Part shown: positions 37,103 through 45,995 of the stretch, piece by piece
Numbering within the stretch: position 1 is the first letter of the stretch
Layout: each line of letters starts with the position of its first letter
Assembly: GCA_937901015.1 (NCBI GenBank)
Contig: CALCGQ010000222.1
Location: forward strand, 1 to 58,073
DNA from: an uncultured Bacteroidota bacterium
GTDB lineage: Bacteria; Bacteroidota; Bacteroidia; Bacteroidales; F082
DNA length: 58,073 nt
Direction: 5' to 3'
Notes under the pieces: model-generated
What the model was told of the DNA's origin: nothing
The model's input: only the letters and a program-made list of their open reading frames with translations
Databases searched by the model: none
Made by a program: the position numbers and the translations under genes

Positions 37103-37744
37103 ATGAAAGAAAGTACCAGCAAGGAAAAAGTTCTTAAAAAGGTTAGAAATGCCTTAATTAACAAACTTGAGAATCCATTTAAGAATGTGGATTTTTCAAG
37201 TCCCTTATTTTTTGATCAAACCGAAGGGGCTGAAGTTGAGTTTGCAACAAGACTTGTTGAAAGTGGTGGTACTTTTATTTATTGTGAGAATGAAATTGAT
37301 GTTGGTAAACAATTATCCGCTCTTATTAATAATGAAGGGTGGACTAATATCTTCTGTTCAGATATCTCACTTTCCGGATTATTAGAAAACTCAAAGATTG
37401 TATTTTCAAATAAAGAAGAAGATCTACTTAATGCAAATGTTGGAATAACATCGTGTGATTTTCTGGTTTCAAGGTTTGGAAGCATTATGGTTTCGTCAGG
37501 TCTCGGTTCAGGTAGAAGGTTGTTGGTTTATCCAGAGACTCATATAGTAATTGCCAAAGCATCACAAGTAGTGCCTGAACTTAAGGACGCTCTTGTGGGC
37601 ATGAAAAAGAAGTATCAGGAGAGTTTCCCTTCACAAATAACAACCATTACCGGCCCAAGTCGAACTGCAGATATTGAAAAGACTCTAGTTATGGGAGCAC
37701 ATGGCCCGAAGAGTTTATACGTGTTTATGATAGATGATATGTAG
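37103..37744 (+). CDS. LUD-domain (LutC/YkgG-type) protein
   Basis: 213 residues. LUD/DUF162 signatures: SDISLSGLLENSKIVFS, VGITSCDFLVSRFGSIMVSSG, GRRLLVYPETHIVIAKASQVVPELKDAL, and ITGPSRTADIEKTLVMGAHGPKSLYVFMID at the C-terminus. LutC-type proteins belong to lactate utilisation, but the iron-sulfur partners LutA and LutB are not here. It is encoded within the ftsH run, a conserved neighbourhood in this phylum, so the name lutC may not reflect its role. Confidence 0.88.
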   Translation: MKESTSKEKVLKKVRNALINKLENPFKNVDFSSPLFFDQTEGAEVEFATRLVESGGTFIYCENEIDVGKQLSALINNEGWTNIFCSDISLSGLLENSKIVFSNKEEDLLNANVGITSCDFLVSRFGSIMVSSGLGSGRRLLVYPETHIVIAKASQVVPELKDALVGMKKKYQESFPSQITTITGPSRTADIEKTLVMGAHGPKSLYVFMIDDM

Positions 37745-37814
37745 GCATCATTTCAATTATTAATCATTGAATATTCTAAAGATAATCTACATTTCCCTAT
37801 TTCAACCTTTTTGT

Positions 37815-37822
37815 TAATTTTG
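37815..37822 (+). promoter_or_regulatory. -7 promoter element (TAATTTTG) for cdsA-psd
   Basis: Exact TAnnTTTG, 28 bases before the TTG start of cdsA. No -33 TTG at the expected distance. Confidence 0.5.
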
Positions 37823-37850
37823 CACTTCAATATTTTACCATAACTGTAAT

Positions 37851-38660
37851 TTGAAAGATATTTATACTAGAACCTTAACCGGGATAGTCTTTTTAATCGT
37901 TGTTATCGGATCTATTATTCTTGATCCACTAGCATTTTTCATTGTTTTTTCAGCCTTTGTTTTTATTGGGCTTAAGGAATTCTATCAATTGGCTGGCAGC
38001 TCAACAAAAAAACCAACTATTGAGTATTATATATTTGGTATGCTTACTTATGTGATCATCGGCTTAAGCAGTCTTGGTTATATTGATGTTAGAAACACAG
38101 CAATTATATTCGTTTTCTTCTTTTTACAGATCGCCATCGAACTATTCAGAAAGGAAAATCCCCAGTGGAAAAACATTGCCATTCAGCTCACAGGTTATAT
38201 ATACATTTCAATACCTTTCGGACTGATGAACTCACTTTTTTACACCGGAGCAATTGATCAACCTAGGTATGGAATCCTAATTGGTGTTTTTGTTTTAATC
38301 TGGACAAGCGATATTTTTGCATATTTGGTGGGTTCTAAATTTGGGAAAAACAGACTCTTTGAACGTATTTCTCCAAAAAAATCATGGGAAGGTAGCATTG
38401 GAGGACTTATATTTGCATTAATTGCAGCATATATACTTTCATTTTTTATTGACCAACTAAGTTTAGTACAATGGTTAGTACTGGCTGTTATTCTAGTAAT
38501 AAGTGGAACCATAGGAGATTTAGCGGAATCTTTATTGAAAAGAAACGCTGGTGTAAAGGATTCTGGGACGATTTTTCCAGGCCACGGTGGCGTACTCGAT
38601 AGATTCGATGCAGTTCTTTTTGCAATACCCATGGTTTTTGTTTTTATTAATTTGATTTAA
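37851..38660 (+). CDS. cdsA: Phosphatidate cytidylyltransferase
   Basis: 269 residues from a TTG start. Multi-pass inner-membrane enzyme making CDP-diacylglycerol. The CDS signature is complete: SLLKRNAGVKDSGTIFPGHGGVLDRFDAVLF near residues 222-252, preceded by SKFGKNRLFERISPKKSWEGSIGG. It feeds phosphatidylserine synthesis; psd follows after 2 bases and makes phosphatidylethanolamine. No pssA gene is in the window. Confidence 0.95.
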   Translation: MKDIYTRTLTGIVFLIVVIGSIILDPLAFFIVFSAFVFIGLKEFYQLAGSSTKKPTIEYYIFGMLTYVIIGLSSLGYIDVRNTAIIFVFFFLQIAIELFRKENPQWKNIAIQLTGYIYISIPFGLMNSLFYTGAIDQPRYGILIGVFVLIWTSDIFAYLVGSKFGKNRLFERISPKKSWEGSIGGLIFALIAAYILSFFIDQLSLVQWLVLAVILVISGTIGDLAESLLKRNAGVKDSGTIFPGHGGVLDRFDAVLFAIPMVFVFINLI

Positions 38661-38662
38661 TT

Positions 38663-39316
38663 ATGCATCTTCATAGAGAAGGATATAAAATAATATTTGT
38701 TACCATAATAGTACTATCATTGCTCACACTTGCAACTTGGAAATTTATTCCATGGTGGTACTTACAATTATTTATATATATTGGATTGTCATTAGAACTC
38801 TTATGGACGATAAGTTTCTTTAGAGTACCTCACCGTAACATTGATTACAACGAGGATGTTGTACTTGCGTCTGCCGACGGCAAAGTTGTTGCAATAGAAC
38901 AAGTAACAGAAACTGAATTTTTCAATGATTCCAGAATTATGGTTTCCGTTTTCATGTCACCATTTAATGTTCATGTTAACTGGTATCCTTTTAGCGGTAA
39001 AGTGATTTACACTAAATATCATAAAGGAAAATATCTCGCGGCATACAACCCAAAGTCGTCAACCGACAATGAGAGAAATACGGTAGTTGTTGAGAACAGA
39101 GATGGAAAAGCAGTATTACTTCGTCAAATTGCAGGAGTTATGGCAAGACGAATTATCGCTTATGCTAAAGATGGCGATATAGCAAAACAAGGAGAAGAAT
39201 TTGGTATTATAAGATTTGGTTCCAGAGTGGACTTTTATATCCCACTTGACTCTGAAATTACTGTCAAAATCGGTGACAAAGTTAAAGCGCAGAAAAGTAT
39301 TATTGCTAAACTTTAA
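38663..39316 (+). CDS. psd: Phosphatidylserine decarboxylase
   Basis: 217 residues, short (archaeal-type) form. The self-cleavage site that makes the pyruvoyl group is G186-S187 in IIRFGSRVDFYIP. Supporting residues: D72 in ASADGKVV and H104 in NVHVNWYPF. It converts phosphatidylserine to phosphatidylethanolamine in the inner membrane; two N-terminal helices (about 10-50) anchor it. It is 2 bases after cdsA. An 8-nt repeat block begins immediately after its stop, in reverse orientation, belonging to the convergent YjjG-like gene. Confidence 0.95.
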   Translation: MHLHREGYKIIFVTIIVLSLLTLATWKFIPWWYLQLFIYIGLSLELLWTISFFRVPHRNIDYNEDVVLASADGKVVAIEQVTETEFFNDSRIMVSVFMSPFNVHVNWYPFSGKVIYTKYHKGKYLAAYNPKSSTDNERNTVVVENRDGKAVLLRQIAGVMARRIIAYAKDGDIAKQGEEFGIIRFGSRVDFYIPLDSEITVKIGDKVKAQKSIIAKL

Positions 39317-39317
39317 T

Positions 39318-39435
39318 GAGTCATTGATTTAATGATTGAATGATTCAATATTACCATATTTAAGCAGCTTTTTTGTCATTCTGAGCATAGCGAAGAATCT
39401 CCCCAAAGACCAAAGACTAAAGACCAAAGACCAAC
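39318..39435 (-). repeat. Composite 7-nt/8-nt repeat after the YjjG-like gene, with embedded GTCATTCTGAG repeat
   Basis: Read on the minus strand from 39435: four 7-nt units (GTTGGTC, TTTGGTC, TTTAGTC, TTTGGTC; plus-strand 39408-39435) abut the YjjG-like stop with no gap. A 26-base REP-like segment follows, then four 8-nt units (plus-strand 39318-39349: GAGTCATT, GATTTAAT, GATTGAAT, GATTCAAT). Order of blocks matches the other copies. Confidence 0.85.
39375..39400. repeat. REP-like intergenic repeat (GTCATTCTGAGC..GAAGAATCT)
   Basis: A 26-base sequence opening GTCATTCTGAGC and closing GCGAAGAATCT, partly self-complementary (ATTCT / AGAAT, AGC / GCG). It resembles intergenic repeats common in Bacteroidota and other phyla. 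It sits inside the composite repeat between psd and the YjjG-like gene. Confidence 0.6.
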
Positions 39436-40140
39436 TTACAATATCCCCTTTATTTCCTCCAGATTTGTAATTCGATAGCTGCATGATGCATGCGGTTGCA
39501 GATTATAAGGATCAAAAAATATCTGCTCCATATTCATATTCTGAGCTCCCACGATATCAACTTCATAATCATCCCCAATCATTATACTTTCTTCAGGCTT
39601 AGCCCCTGACTTATCAAAAGCAAATGTGAAAATATTAGGATCTGGTTTTTTAACACCAGCCTCTTCAGAAGTAATTATCTGATCAAAATATTTTTTCATT
39701 TTTGACTCGCGTAATTTCACCGCCTGGACTTCTGCAAAACCATTGGTAATAATATGTAGTGTATAATTCTCCTTTAGGTATTCAAGAATTTCAATTGCAT
39801 AAGGAAAAAGATTCACCAGCAATGGACTAATTTTCACATAATCATCTCCTATGGCTTCACCAAGATCATTATTAACAATTCCAAAATCTTTAAGCGTAAG
39901 ATTAAACCGAAGTCCACGTAATACTTCTTTCTTGATTTCACCTTTACGATATTGATCCCATAATCTTTCATTATGTATTGTATATGTATCGTGAAATGCA
40001 GTACCTGATGGAACACCAAAATCACCAAGTTTATGCTTTTCAAAGATCTTCTCAAATGCCTGTTCAGCACTTTTTTCAAAATCCCAGAGTGTTCTATCAA
40101 GGTCGAAGAATATATGTTTAATATGATTACTCACTGCCAC
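39436..40140 (-). CDS. YjjG-family HAD hydrolase (noncanonical pyrimidine nucleotidase)
   Basis: 234 residues from a GTG start (40140; a second GTG two codons later is also possible). HAD motif I: FFDLDRTLWDFEKSA, with nucleophile Asp in DLDRT; motif II Thr in HIITNG; motif III Lys in EEAGVKKPDPNIF; motif IV MIGDDYEVDIVGA. The YjjG-type helical cap follows motif I. It is probably a nucleotide 5'-phosphatase that clears damaged pyrimidine nucleotides. A -7 element (TACATTTG) lies 14-21 bases upstream. Confidence 0.9.
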   Translation of the reverse strand: MAVSNHIKHIFFDLDRTLWDFEKSAEQAFEKIFEKHKLGDFGVPSGTAFHDTYTIHNERLWDQYRKGEIKKEVLRGLRFNLTLKDFGIVNNDLGEAIGDDYVKISPLLVNLFPYAIEILEYLKENYTLHIITNGFAEVQAVKLRESKMKKYFDQIITSEEAGVKKPDPNIFTFAFDKSGAKPEESIMIGDDYEVDIVGAQNMNMEQIFFDPYNLQPHASCSYRITNLEEIKGIL

Positions 40141-40153
40141 AAATTTAGGGCAG

Positions 40154-40161
40154 CAAATGTA
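40154..40161 (-). promoter_or_regulatory. -7 promoter element (TACATTTG) for the YjjG-like gene
   Basis: Minus-strand exact TAnnTTTG, 13 bases before the GTG start. A second match, TAAATTTG (40140-40147), abuts the start codon and is less likely to be used. Confidence 0.5.
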
Positions 40162-40212
40162 GTATAATAGTTTGTAAGGTATTTAATAAACCTTACCATT
40201 CATAACAAGTTA

Positions 40213-40363
40213 TAGCGAACACCACGAAGCAATCTCAGTAAGTGCATCAAACAATTAACCAATAACTTGTGCCAAATGAGATCGCTTCGGTCATTCTTTC
40301 CTCGCGGATGACGGTCTACTGATTATTAGTCATTGCGAACGAAGTGAAGCAATCTCGCAATGA
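40213..40363. repeat. Cluster of three REP-like repeats (CGAACGAAGTGAAGCAATCT type)
   Basis: Copy A (40213-40237, CGAAC..ACGAAGCAATCTCA) and inverted copy B (40277-40313, TGAGATCGCTTCGGTCATT..) can pair as a long imperfect stem. Copy C (40330-40363) is flanked by perfect 9-base inverted repeats TCATTGCGA / TCGCAATGA around a 16-base centre. These look like a REP/MITE-like family; no transposase is nearby. Confidence 0.65.
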
Positions 40364-40384
40364 AATAATACCTAATCAACCGCT

Positions 40385-40406
40385 AGTTTGGGTTTTAAAC
40401 CAAACT
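40385..40406. repeat. Imperfect inverted repeat (AGTTTGG..CCAAACT)
   Basis: A 7-base perfect arm pair with one bulged G allows a longer stem. It shares the GTTTGGGTT core with the perfect hairpin at 40526-40548. Confidence 0.5.
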
Positions 40407-40525
40407 CAACAATCACATCATCGCTCAAAAAACTAAGTACTTCGACTACTATGGTCCATATTAAGTTCGGTTGTAGTATTTAAAGTTAGGTGATAATTAT
40501 AATTTGTGTGACGATTATTATTTAA

Positions 40526-40548
40526 GATTTGGGTTACAAACCCAAATC
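40526..40548. repeat. Perfect 10-bp hairpin (GATTTGGGTT / AACCCAAATC)
   Basis: Ten-base perfect inverted repeat with a 3-base loop (ACA), 54 bases upstream of the -7 element of the large T9SS gene. No T-run follows, so it is not a typical terminator. Confidence 0.6.
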
Positions 40549-40601
40549 AGCTCGAGTCATTGTTAGCATCATCAAAATCACCCTTATTCCAAACAATTTG
40601 T

Positions 40602-40609
40602 TAGTTTTG
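40602..40609 (+). promoter_or_regulatory. -7 promoter element (TAGTTTTG) for the large T9SS protein
   Basis: Exact TAnnTTTG, 32 bases before the ATG at 40642. Confidence 0.5.
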
Positions 40610-40641
40610 CACACGACTTCTAAACCAAAATCAGTATCAGG

Positions 40642-43600
40642 ATGACAAGACTATACATCATTCCTCTATTTTTATTATTGCTAACAGTTGGTGATGCAAT
40701 TAATAACAAAGCAGTTGCACAGTTTAATTTTAAAGTTATTCCATGTCAAACTGAAGCTGAGGTTCTTTCCCTAATTGATACCGTTTTCCTTGCAGGTGTT
40801 AACCCCACGTCCATAAGAAATATTTCATTCACAGGGGATCCAACTTCCGTTGGTTATTTTTACAATGCATACTTTGCTGGTTTTAGTAAACCAACTGGTA
40901 TAATAATGACAAATGGAAAATCTGATGACGCTGATAAACCTAATGCTTGTGGTACTGCACAAAATTCTAGTACAAATAATAGTGGTGTTGACGGTGACCC
41001 AGATTTAAATTCATTATGTGGTACAAATTCTTTTGATGGATGTATAATAGAATTTGAATTTAAGCCAACATCTGATACAGTAAGTTTCAATTATGTGTTT
41101 GCTTCCGAAGAGTATCATGATTATGTTTTTGCCGGTGTAAACGATGCATTTGGGTTTTTCTTAAGCGGTGTTGGAATATCCGGATCTTATTCTGACAATT
41201 CAGAAAATATTGCCATTATTCCAAATACTTCAACTCCGGTTTCAATAAACACGGTGAACTTTGGTGCAGGTGGCACAACTTGCTCAGGCAAACCTGGTGG
41301 TTGTACAAACTGTGAGTTTTTTAAAGATAATAGCCAACAAGATGATCCTGCATTTGGTCTGCTAGTTTATGATGGATTAACAACAAACTTAACAGCTAAA
41401 AGCCCTACTGTTCAATGTGAATGGTATAAAATAAAATTAAAAATTGGGGATGGTGGAGACGGGATATATGATTCAGGTGTACTTCTTGAAGCAGGAAGTT
41501 TTGACCCAGGTAATGTAGTCGAATCTACTTCATATACACATCCTACGATTGATTCAATCCTTTATGAAAGTTGCAATAATCATGATGCAATACTATATTT
41601 TGGTATAGGGGCACCAAGAAATGACCCATTCATGGTACCATTTCAAGTTGAAGGAACTGCAACTGAGAATGTGGATTATCTTCTTTTTGACAGTGGTCAC
41701 GAAGATACAATCTATATTGCACCAGGTGCTCTTTATGATTCTATTATTATTCGCCCATTTTGGGATGCAGATATTGAAGGTATTGAAGATATACAAATAA
41801 TATATAGCCCTGTAATGTGTCCACCACCTCTTAGTGGGCCTGCTTATGATACCGCAGTAGTGTTACTTTCTGATGTACCAGATTTTCCTGATACAAATCT
41901 TGTATATAATACTTTCTGTGAAGACACCATTACCATTGGTTTTGATCAAGTTCTTCAAGGGATACCTCCCTATACTTATGAGTGGTATAATAGCTCATGG
42001 CCAGTTTCAATATCCTCAGCTCCAACATTAGATTTTGCCATAACAGGTACCAATGAAGATTATTTCTACTGTGTTGTAAGAGATACTTGTGGTTACCAAT
42101 CATTGGATACGGCCTTTATTATTGTCCCTGATTTAAATACAAGCGCGGGACCTGATAAATCGCTTTGTAACCAACCAAGCGTGGATATGGAAGGTATTTC
42201 AATTGGAGCTCAAAATTATAATTGGATTTCAAATCCAAACGATCCAACAATTGTAGGACAAGGTAATGATACAATCACTGTTAGTCCTCCTCAAACAACA
42301 GAATATATATTGGTTGCTACTGATAACTGTACAAATTCTAATCAGGATACAGCCTATGCACTGCTTGATGGCGCAGTAGCCAATGCAAGTGAAGATGGTA
42401 CTATTTGTTTTACTGACTCTATTACTCTTTCCTGTAATGTAGGCGCTTCAACAGAAACATATATTTGGACATCTACTCCCAACGATCCAGGTTTAGCAAT
42501 CCAAAGTTCTAACCAAACAATTAAAGTTTCTCCAGTAGCCAACACAGTTTATTCGGTGGAGGTAACTGATGAGTGTGATTTCAAAGATACGGATGAGGTA
42601 AGTGTAATAGTATATGATCTTCCCGTTGCCAATGCAGGTAATAATGATGAAATATGTAAAGGCACAGATTATAATTTATCCGCAAGTGGTGGAGTTATCT
42701 ATCAATGGGGATCAATTCCCAATGACCCTTCATTGACTCTAAATCAGCAGGATACTTTAGCAAATCCAACAATTATACCCGATACCGAAACTGTTTACAA
42801 ATATTATGTGGAAGTAACCAATGAAAATGGCTGTACAACCACCGACACAATGGAATTAACAGTTAATCATGTGCCAGATATTCAGCTGAGTCCAGATAAT
42901 GAGACAATTTGCTTTGGTGATTCGGTTACGCTTACCGCCTTCGGAGATATTGCCGATGATTATACATGGTCTTCTAGTCCTCTGGATCCAACTTTACCAG
43001 GAGGAAATGTCAGCAACATTACTGTATTTCCAGATGTTACAACAACTTACTCTTTGGTAGCAACAGTTGGTGGTATTAATTGCCCTGCTACACCAGAGTA
43101 CACAATTACTGTAATTCCACAGCTTTTCGCTGATTTTGAGATAAGTGATAATAAGTATGAAACTTGTGAAAATGAATCAATTGGAATTTTCTACACAGGA
43201 AATGCAACAACTGATGCTATATATGAATGGGATTTTGGTACTGATGCTGTAATAGATAATGGTTCAAATCAAGGACCATATAGTATCCAATGGCCAACAG
43301 AAGGTTTAAAAACAATTAGTCTTACACTAACTGAAAATGATTGCCCCAGTGACACAATGCAGATTGAGGTAACAGTTATTCCAATGCCAACAACTGAATT
43401 TACTGCTGATCCCGAAGAAGGTTGTGCCGAATTAGAAGTTAACTTCACAAATCAATCAACCAGACTTGATGAATCTACTTACCAGTGGAATATTGATGGT
43501 ACAATCAGCTACGATACTAATGCAACTCATATCTTCACAACTCCAGGACTCTACCCAATTACACTAACAACTGCTAACAAAGGTCTTTGTGCAAATTCTG

Positions 43601-44157
43601 AAACAAAGAATAATTATATTACTGTTCATGAAGTTCCTGAAGTTGACTTTGATGCAGATCCTCCAGAAACCATACTCGAGGAAAGTGTAATAAATTTTAT
43701 TAATAATTCGAGTAGTCCGGATGTTCTGACTTATATGTGGCATTTCGGCGATAGCGATTCTTCTATATTTGAAAATCCAGAACATAAATATAACACAGAA
43801 GGAGTATTCTTAGTTCAACTAATAGCAACATCAAACAATGGTTGTGTTAATGAAACAAGCATGAATGTGACTATTCATCCTGATTTTGCTGTATACCCAC
43901 CAAACGCATTCACACCAAATGGTGATGGAGAGAATGACACATTTGAGGTTAAAGGAACCGGTGTCAGTGAATATGTAATTCATATCTATTCCAGATGGGG
44001 CGAACTAATGTATGAGTCCAAAAACCTTGAAGATAAATGGGATGGGACTTACAAAGGAAGCCCTGTACGCGCTGGTACTTATGTATACAAAATTAATTAC
44101 AGGAGTATGGTTGACAAGGAGTATTCCATAAATGGAACTGTAACTGTGGTTAGATAA
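40642..44157 (+). CDS. Large secreted choice-of-anchor L / Ig-PKD protein with T9SS type B (CHU_C) signal
   Basis: 1171 residues. Signal peptide to about residue 27. A choice-of-anchor L domain (about 28-290) is marked by SIRNISFTGDPTSVGYF, GIIMTNG, FEFKPTSDTVSFNYVFASEEY and DAFGFFLSG. Four Ig-like repeats of about 80 residues follow, sharing the core YxWxSxPNDPxL and a TVSP/TVFP-TTTYxLVAT end. PKD domains come next (YEWDFGT; YMWHFGDSDSSIFENPEHKY). The C-terminus is the gliding-associated type B sorting domain (NAFTPNGDGENDTFEV..IYSRWGELMYES..WDGTYKGSPVRAGTYVYKI). It is probably an attached surface adhesin. The composite repeat starts just after its stop. Confidence 0.88.
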   Translation: MTRLYIIPLFLLLLTVGDAINNKAVAQFNFKVIPCQTEAEVLSLIDTVFLAGVNPTSIRNISFTGDPTSVGYFYNAYFAGFSKPTGIIMTNGKSDDADKPNACGTAQNSSTNNSGVDGDPDLNSLCGTNSFDGCIIEFEFKPTSDTVSFNYVFASEEYHDYVFAGVNDAFGFFLSGVGISGSYSDNSENIAIIPNTSTPVSINTVNFGAGGTTCSGKPGGCTNCEFFKDNSQQDDPAFGLLVYDGLTTNLTAKSPTVQCEWYKIKLKIGDGGDGIYDSGVLLEAGSFDPGNVVESTSYTHPTIDSILYESCNNHDAILYFGIGAPRNDPFMVPFQVEGTATENVDYLLFDSGHEDTIYIAPGALYDSIIIRPFWDADIEGIEDIQIIYSPVMCPPPLSGPAYDTAVVLLSDVPDFPDTNLVYNTFCEDTITIGFDQVLQGIPPYTYEWYNSSWPVSISSAPTLDFAITGTNEDYFYCVVRDTCGYQSLDTAFIIVPDLNTSAGPDKSLCNQPSVDMEGISIGAQNYNWISNPNDPTIVGQGNDTITVSPPQTTEYILVATDNCTNSNQDTAYALLDGAVANASEDGTICFTDSITLSCNVGASTETYIWTSTPNDPGLAIQSSNQTIKVSPVANTVYSVEVTDECDFKDTDEVSVIVYDLPVANAGNNDEICKGTDYNLSASGGVIYQWGSIPNDPSLTLNQQDTLANPTIIPDTETVYKYYVEVTNENGCTTTDTMELTVNHVPDIQLSPDNETICFGDSVTLTAFGDIADDYTWSSSPLDPTLPGGNVSNITVFPDVTTTYSLVATVGGINCPATPEYTITVIPQLFADFEISDNKYETCENESIGIFYTGNATTDAIYEWDFGTDAVIDNGSNQGPYSIQWPTEGLKTISLTLTENDCPSDTMQIEVTVIPMPTTEFTADPEEGCAELEVNFTNQSTRLDESTYQWNIDGTISYDTNATHIFTTPGLYPITLTTANKGLCANSETKNNYITVHEVPEVDFDADPPETILEESVINFINNSSSPDVLTYMWHFGDSDSSIFENPEHKYNTEGVFLVQLIATSNNGCVNETSMNVTIHPDFAVYPPNAFTPNGDGENDTFEVKGTGVSEYVIHIYSRWGELMYESKNLEDKWDGTYKGSPVRAGTYVYKINYRSMVDKEYSINGTVTVVR

Positions 44158-44160
44158 ATA

Positions 44161-44379
44161 GTCATTAGTTATTGGTCTTTGGCCTTTGGTCTTTGTTAAT
44201 TGGTAATTGGGTAATTAGTCATTGGATAATTAGTAATCAAAACCTTTATTCAAGTATTTATGCATTACATCAATGCCCATTCACCATTCACCATTCACCA
44301 TTCACTCAATTAATCATTTTGGCATTTTAGCATTCACCAATTCAGCCATTCAATCATTCACTCATTCAATCATTCATTA
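44161..44379 (+). repeat. Composite 7-nt/8-nt repeat after the large T9SS protein
   Basis: About ten 7-nt-type units (ATTAGTT, ATTGGTC, TTTGGCC, TTTGGTC and so on; two are 8 nt) run from 44164 to 44235, starting 6 bases after the stop. A 43-base irregular stretch follows, then ATTCACC three times (44279-44299), and finally eight strict 8-nt units from 44316 to 44379 (ATTTTGGC, ATTTTAGC, ATTCACCA, ATTCAGCC, ATTCAATC, ATTCACTC, ATTCAATC, ATTCATTA). It fills most of the 303-base gap before the hutH-like gene; a near-consensus -7 element TAATTTCG is at 44430-44437. Confidence 0.88.
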
Positions 44380-44460
44380 ATTGCACAAAAAATACTGTGA
44401 AATAAATAACGGTTTCCAGTGCTTTTTTCTAATTTCGCTCAATCAAAAATTAATAGGACT

Positions 44461-45984
44461 ATGACATTAATTATAACAGGTTCAGGACTGACCATAGAGA
44501 AAGTTGTTGACGTCGCTCGCAACAGGGTCAAAGTTGAACTTCATCCAGATGCATTGGAAAGAATCAAAGTGTGCAGAGCAATGCTTGAAAGAAAGATTGA
44601 AGCGCATGAAATTATGTACGGTGTTAATACCGGGATTGGTGAGTTTTCAGAAGTTGTACTTGATGATGATCAGGTTCAAGATTTTCAGAAATATCTCATT
44701 TATAATCATGCCGCAGGCATTGGTGATGCCATGCCAGAAGATTATGTAAGAGGAGCCATGCTTGGCCGTATTAATGTTCATGCACATGGTAACTCGGGAA
44801 TCAGGCCCGAAATAACCTTGACTCTTATTGAAATGCTAAATAAAGGAGTAACTCCTTATGTATGTCAAAAAGGATCAGTAGGTGCATCGGGTGATTTAGC
44901 ACCAATGTCACAAATAGCACTCCTACTAATGGGTGAAGGAAAAGCATTCTATGAAGGTGAACTATTAGAAGGCAAAGATGCATTGGATAAAGCCGGTATA
45001 GAAATTCCCGGATTACAAGCACGCGATGGTTTAGGAACAATTAATGGCTCAAATGTATTAACAGCCATGAGTGCTCTATTCCTATTTGATGCCAATAACT
45101 GGCTAAAGCAAGCCGAGATAGGAGCTGCCATGTCGTTGGAAGCACTAAAAGCAAATATGGGACCATATACTGCCAAATTACATGAGGTTCGTGGGTTTAA
45201 AGGTGCCATTAGATCTGCATTATCAATAGGTAAGATGGTTGCCAATGGTGATCTAAAAACCGGTAAAGTTGATCATAAAGTACAGGATGCTTATTCCATG
45301 CGTTCATCACCTCAGGTTATTGGTACAGCACATGATGCTTTGGCCTACGCAAGGTCACAAGTGGAGATTGAATTAAATGGAGTTGGTGACAACCCAATTT
45401 TTTTCCCTGAAGAAAACATTCAGTTATCTGGAGCAAACTTCCAGGGGACTCCTGTTTCACTACCAATGGATATGGCAGGTATTGCTATTACAATGGTTAG
45501 TGTTCTATCAGAACGAAGAATGAATAGATTAAATAATCCTGCACTTAGTGTTGGATTACCTCCATTCCTTACAAAAGGTGCTGGAATGTTTTCCGGTATG
45601 ATGCTAAGTCAATATACAGCAGACATGCAGATTGTAGAACAGCGTATCCTAAGCGCACCTGCTTGTATTCAATCAATCCCTGCAGCGGCTGATCAGGAAG
45701 ACTTTGTTTCCATGGGTATGAATACTGCAATTAAGAATTTCCAAATTCTTGACAATGCATACGGTATTCTGGGAATTGAAATAATGGCGGCGGCACAAGC
45801 ACTGGATTTCAGAGAATATAAATTTGGTGATGGCGTTATTAAGGCCAAGGAAGTTGTACGAAAGCATGTTGATTTTCTTGATATTGATCGTCCTTTGTAT
45901 AAAGATCATAATACCATGAAAGATCTTGTAAAATCTTGCGAAATACTAACTGAAGTGGAGAAAGAAATTGGCTCCCTAGAATAA
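44461..45984 (+). CDS. hutH: MIO-type aromatic amino acid ammonia-lyase (HutH/HAL family)
   Basis: 507 residues from ATG 44461; the in-frame GTG at 44419 lies before the promoter-like element. The catalytic MIO group forms from A142-S143-G144 in GSVGASGDLAPMS; the catalytic Tyr is Y53 in IMYGVNTGIGEF. Other motifs: GLGTINGSNVLTAMSALF, GVGDNPIFFPEE and SIPAAADQEDFVSMG. The selectivity pair before AAG is N82-H83 where characterised HALs have Ser-His, and QEDHVSM is QEDFVSM. No other hut genes are present. It may deaminate His, Tyr or Phe; I keep hutH only as a family name. Confidence 0.85.
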   Translation: MTLIITGSGLTIEKVVDVARNRVKVELHPDALERIKVCRAMLERKIEAHEIMYGVNTGIGEFSEVVLDDDQVQDFQKYLIYNHAAGIGDAMPEDYVRGAMLGRINVHAHGNSGIRPEITLTLIEMLNKGVTPYVCQKGSVGASGDLAPMSQIALLLMGEGKAFYEGELLEGKDALDKAGIEIPGLQARDGLGTINGSNVLTAMSALFLFDANNWLKQAEIGAAMSLEALKANMGPYTAKLHEVRGFKGAIRSALSIGKMVANGDLKTGKVDHKVQDAYSMRSSPQVIGTAHDALAYARSQVEIELNGVGDNPIFFPEENIQLSGANFQGTPVSLPMDMAGIAITMVSVLSERRMNRLNNPALSVGLPPFLTKGAGMFSGMMLSQYTADMQIVEQRILSAPACIQSIPAAADQEDFVSMGMNTAIKNFQILDNAYGILGIEIMAAAQALDFREYKFGDGVIKAKEVVRKHVDFLDIDRPLYKDHNTMKDLVKSCEILTEVEKEIGSLE

Positions 45985-45995
45985 AAAACACTAGT

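Larger units (their letters stand above)
40141..40641. other. 500-base intergenic region without a gene, rich in repeats
   Basis: No coding frame of note. It holds three relatives of one REP-like repeat (40213-40237 forward, 40277-40313 inverted, 40329-40363 forward), two hairpins (40385-40406 and 40526-40548), the -7 element of the YjjG-like gene at its left end and that of the large T9SS protein at its right end. It separates two divergent genes. Confidence 0.7.
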
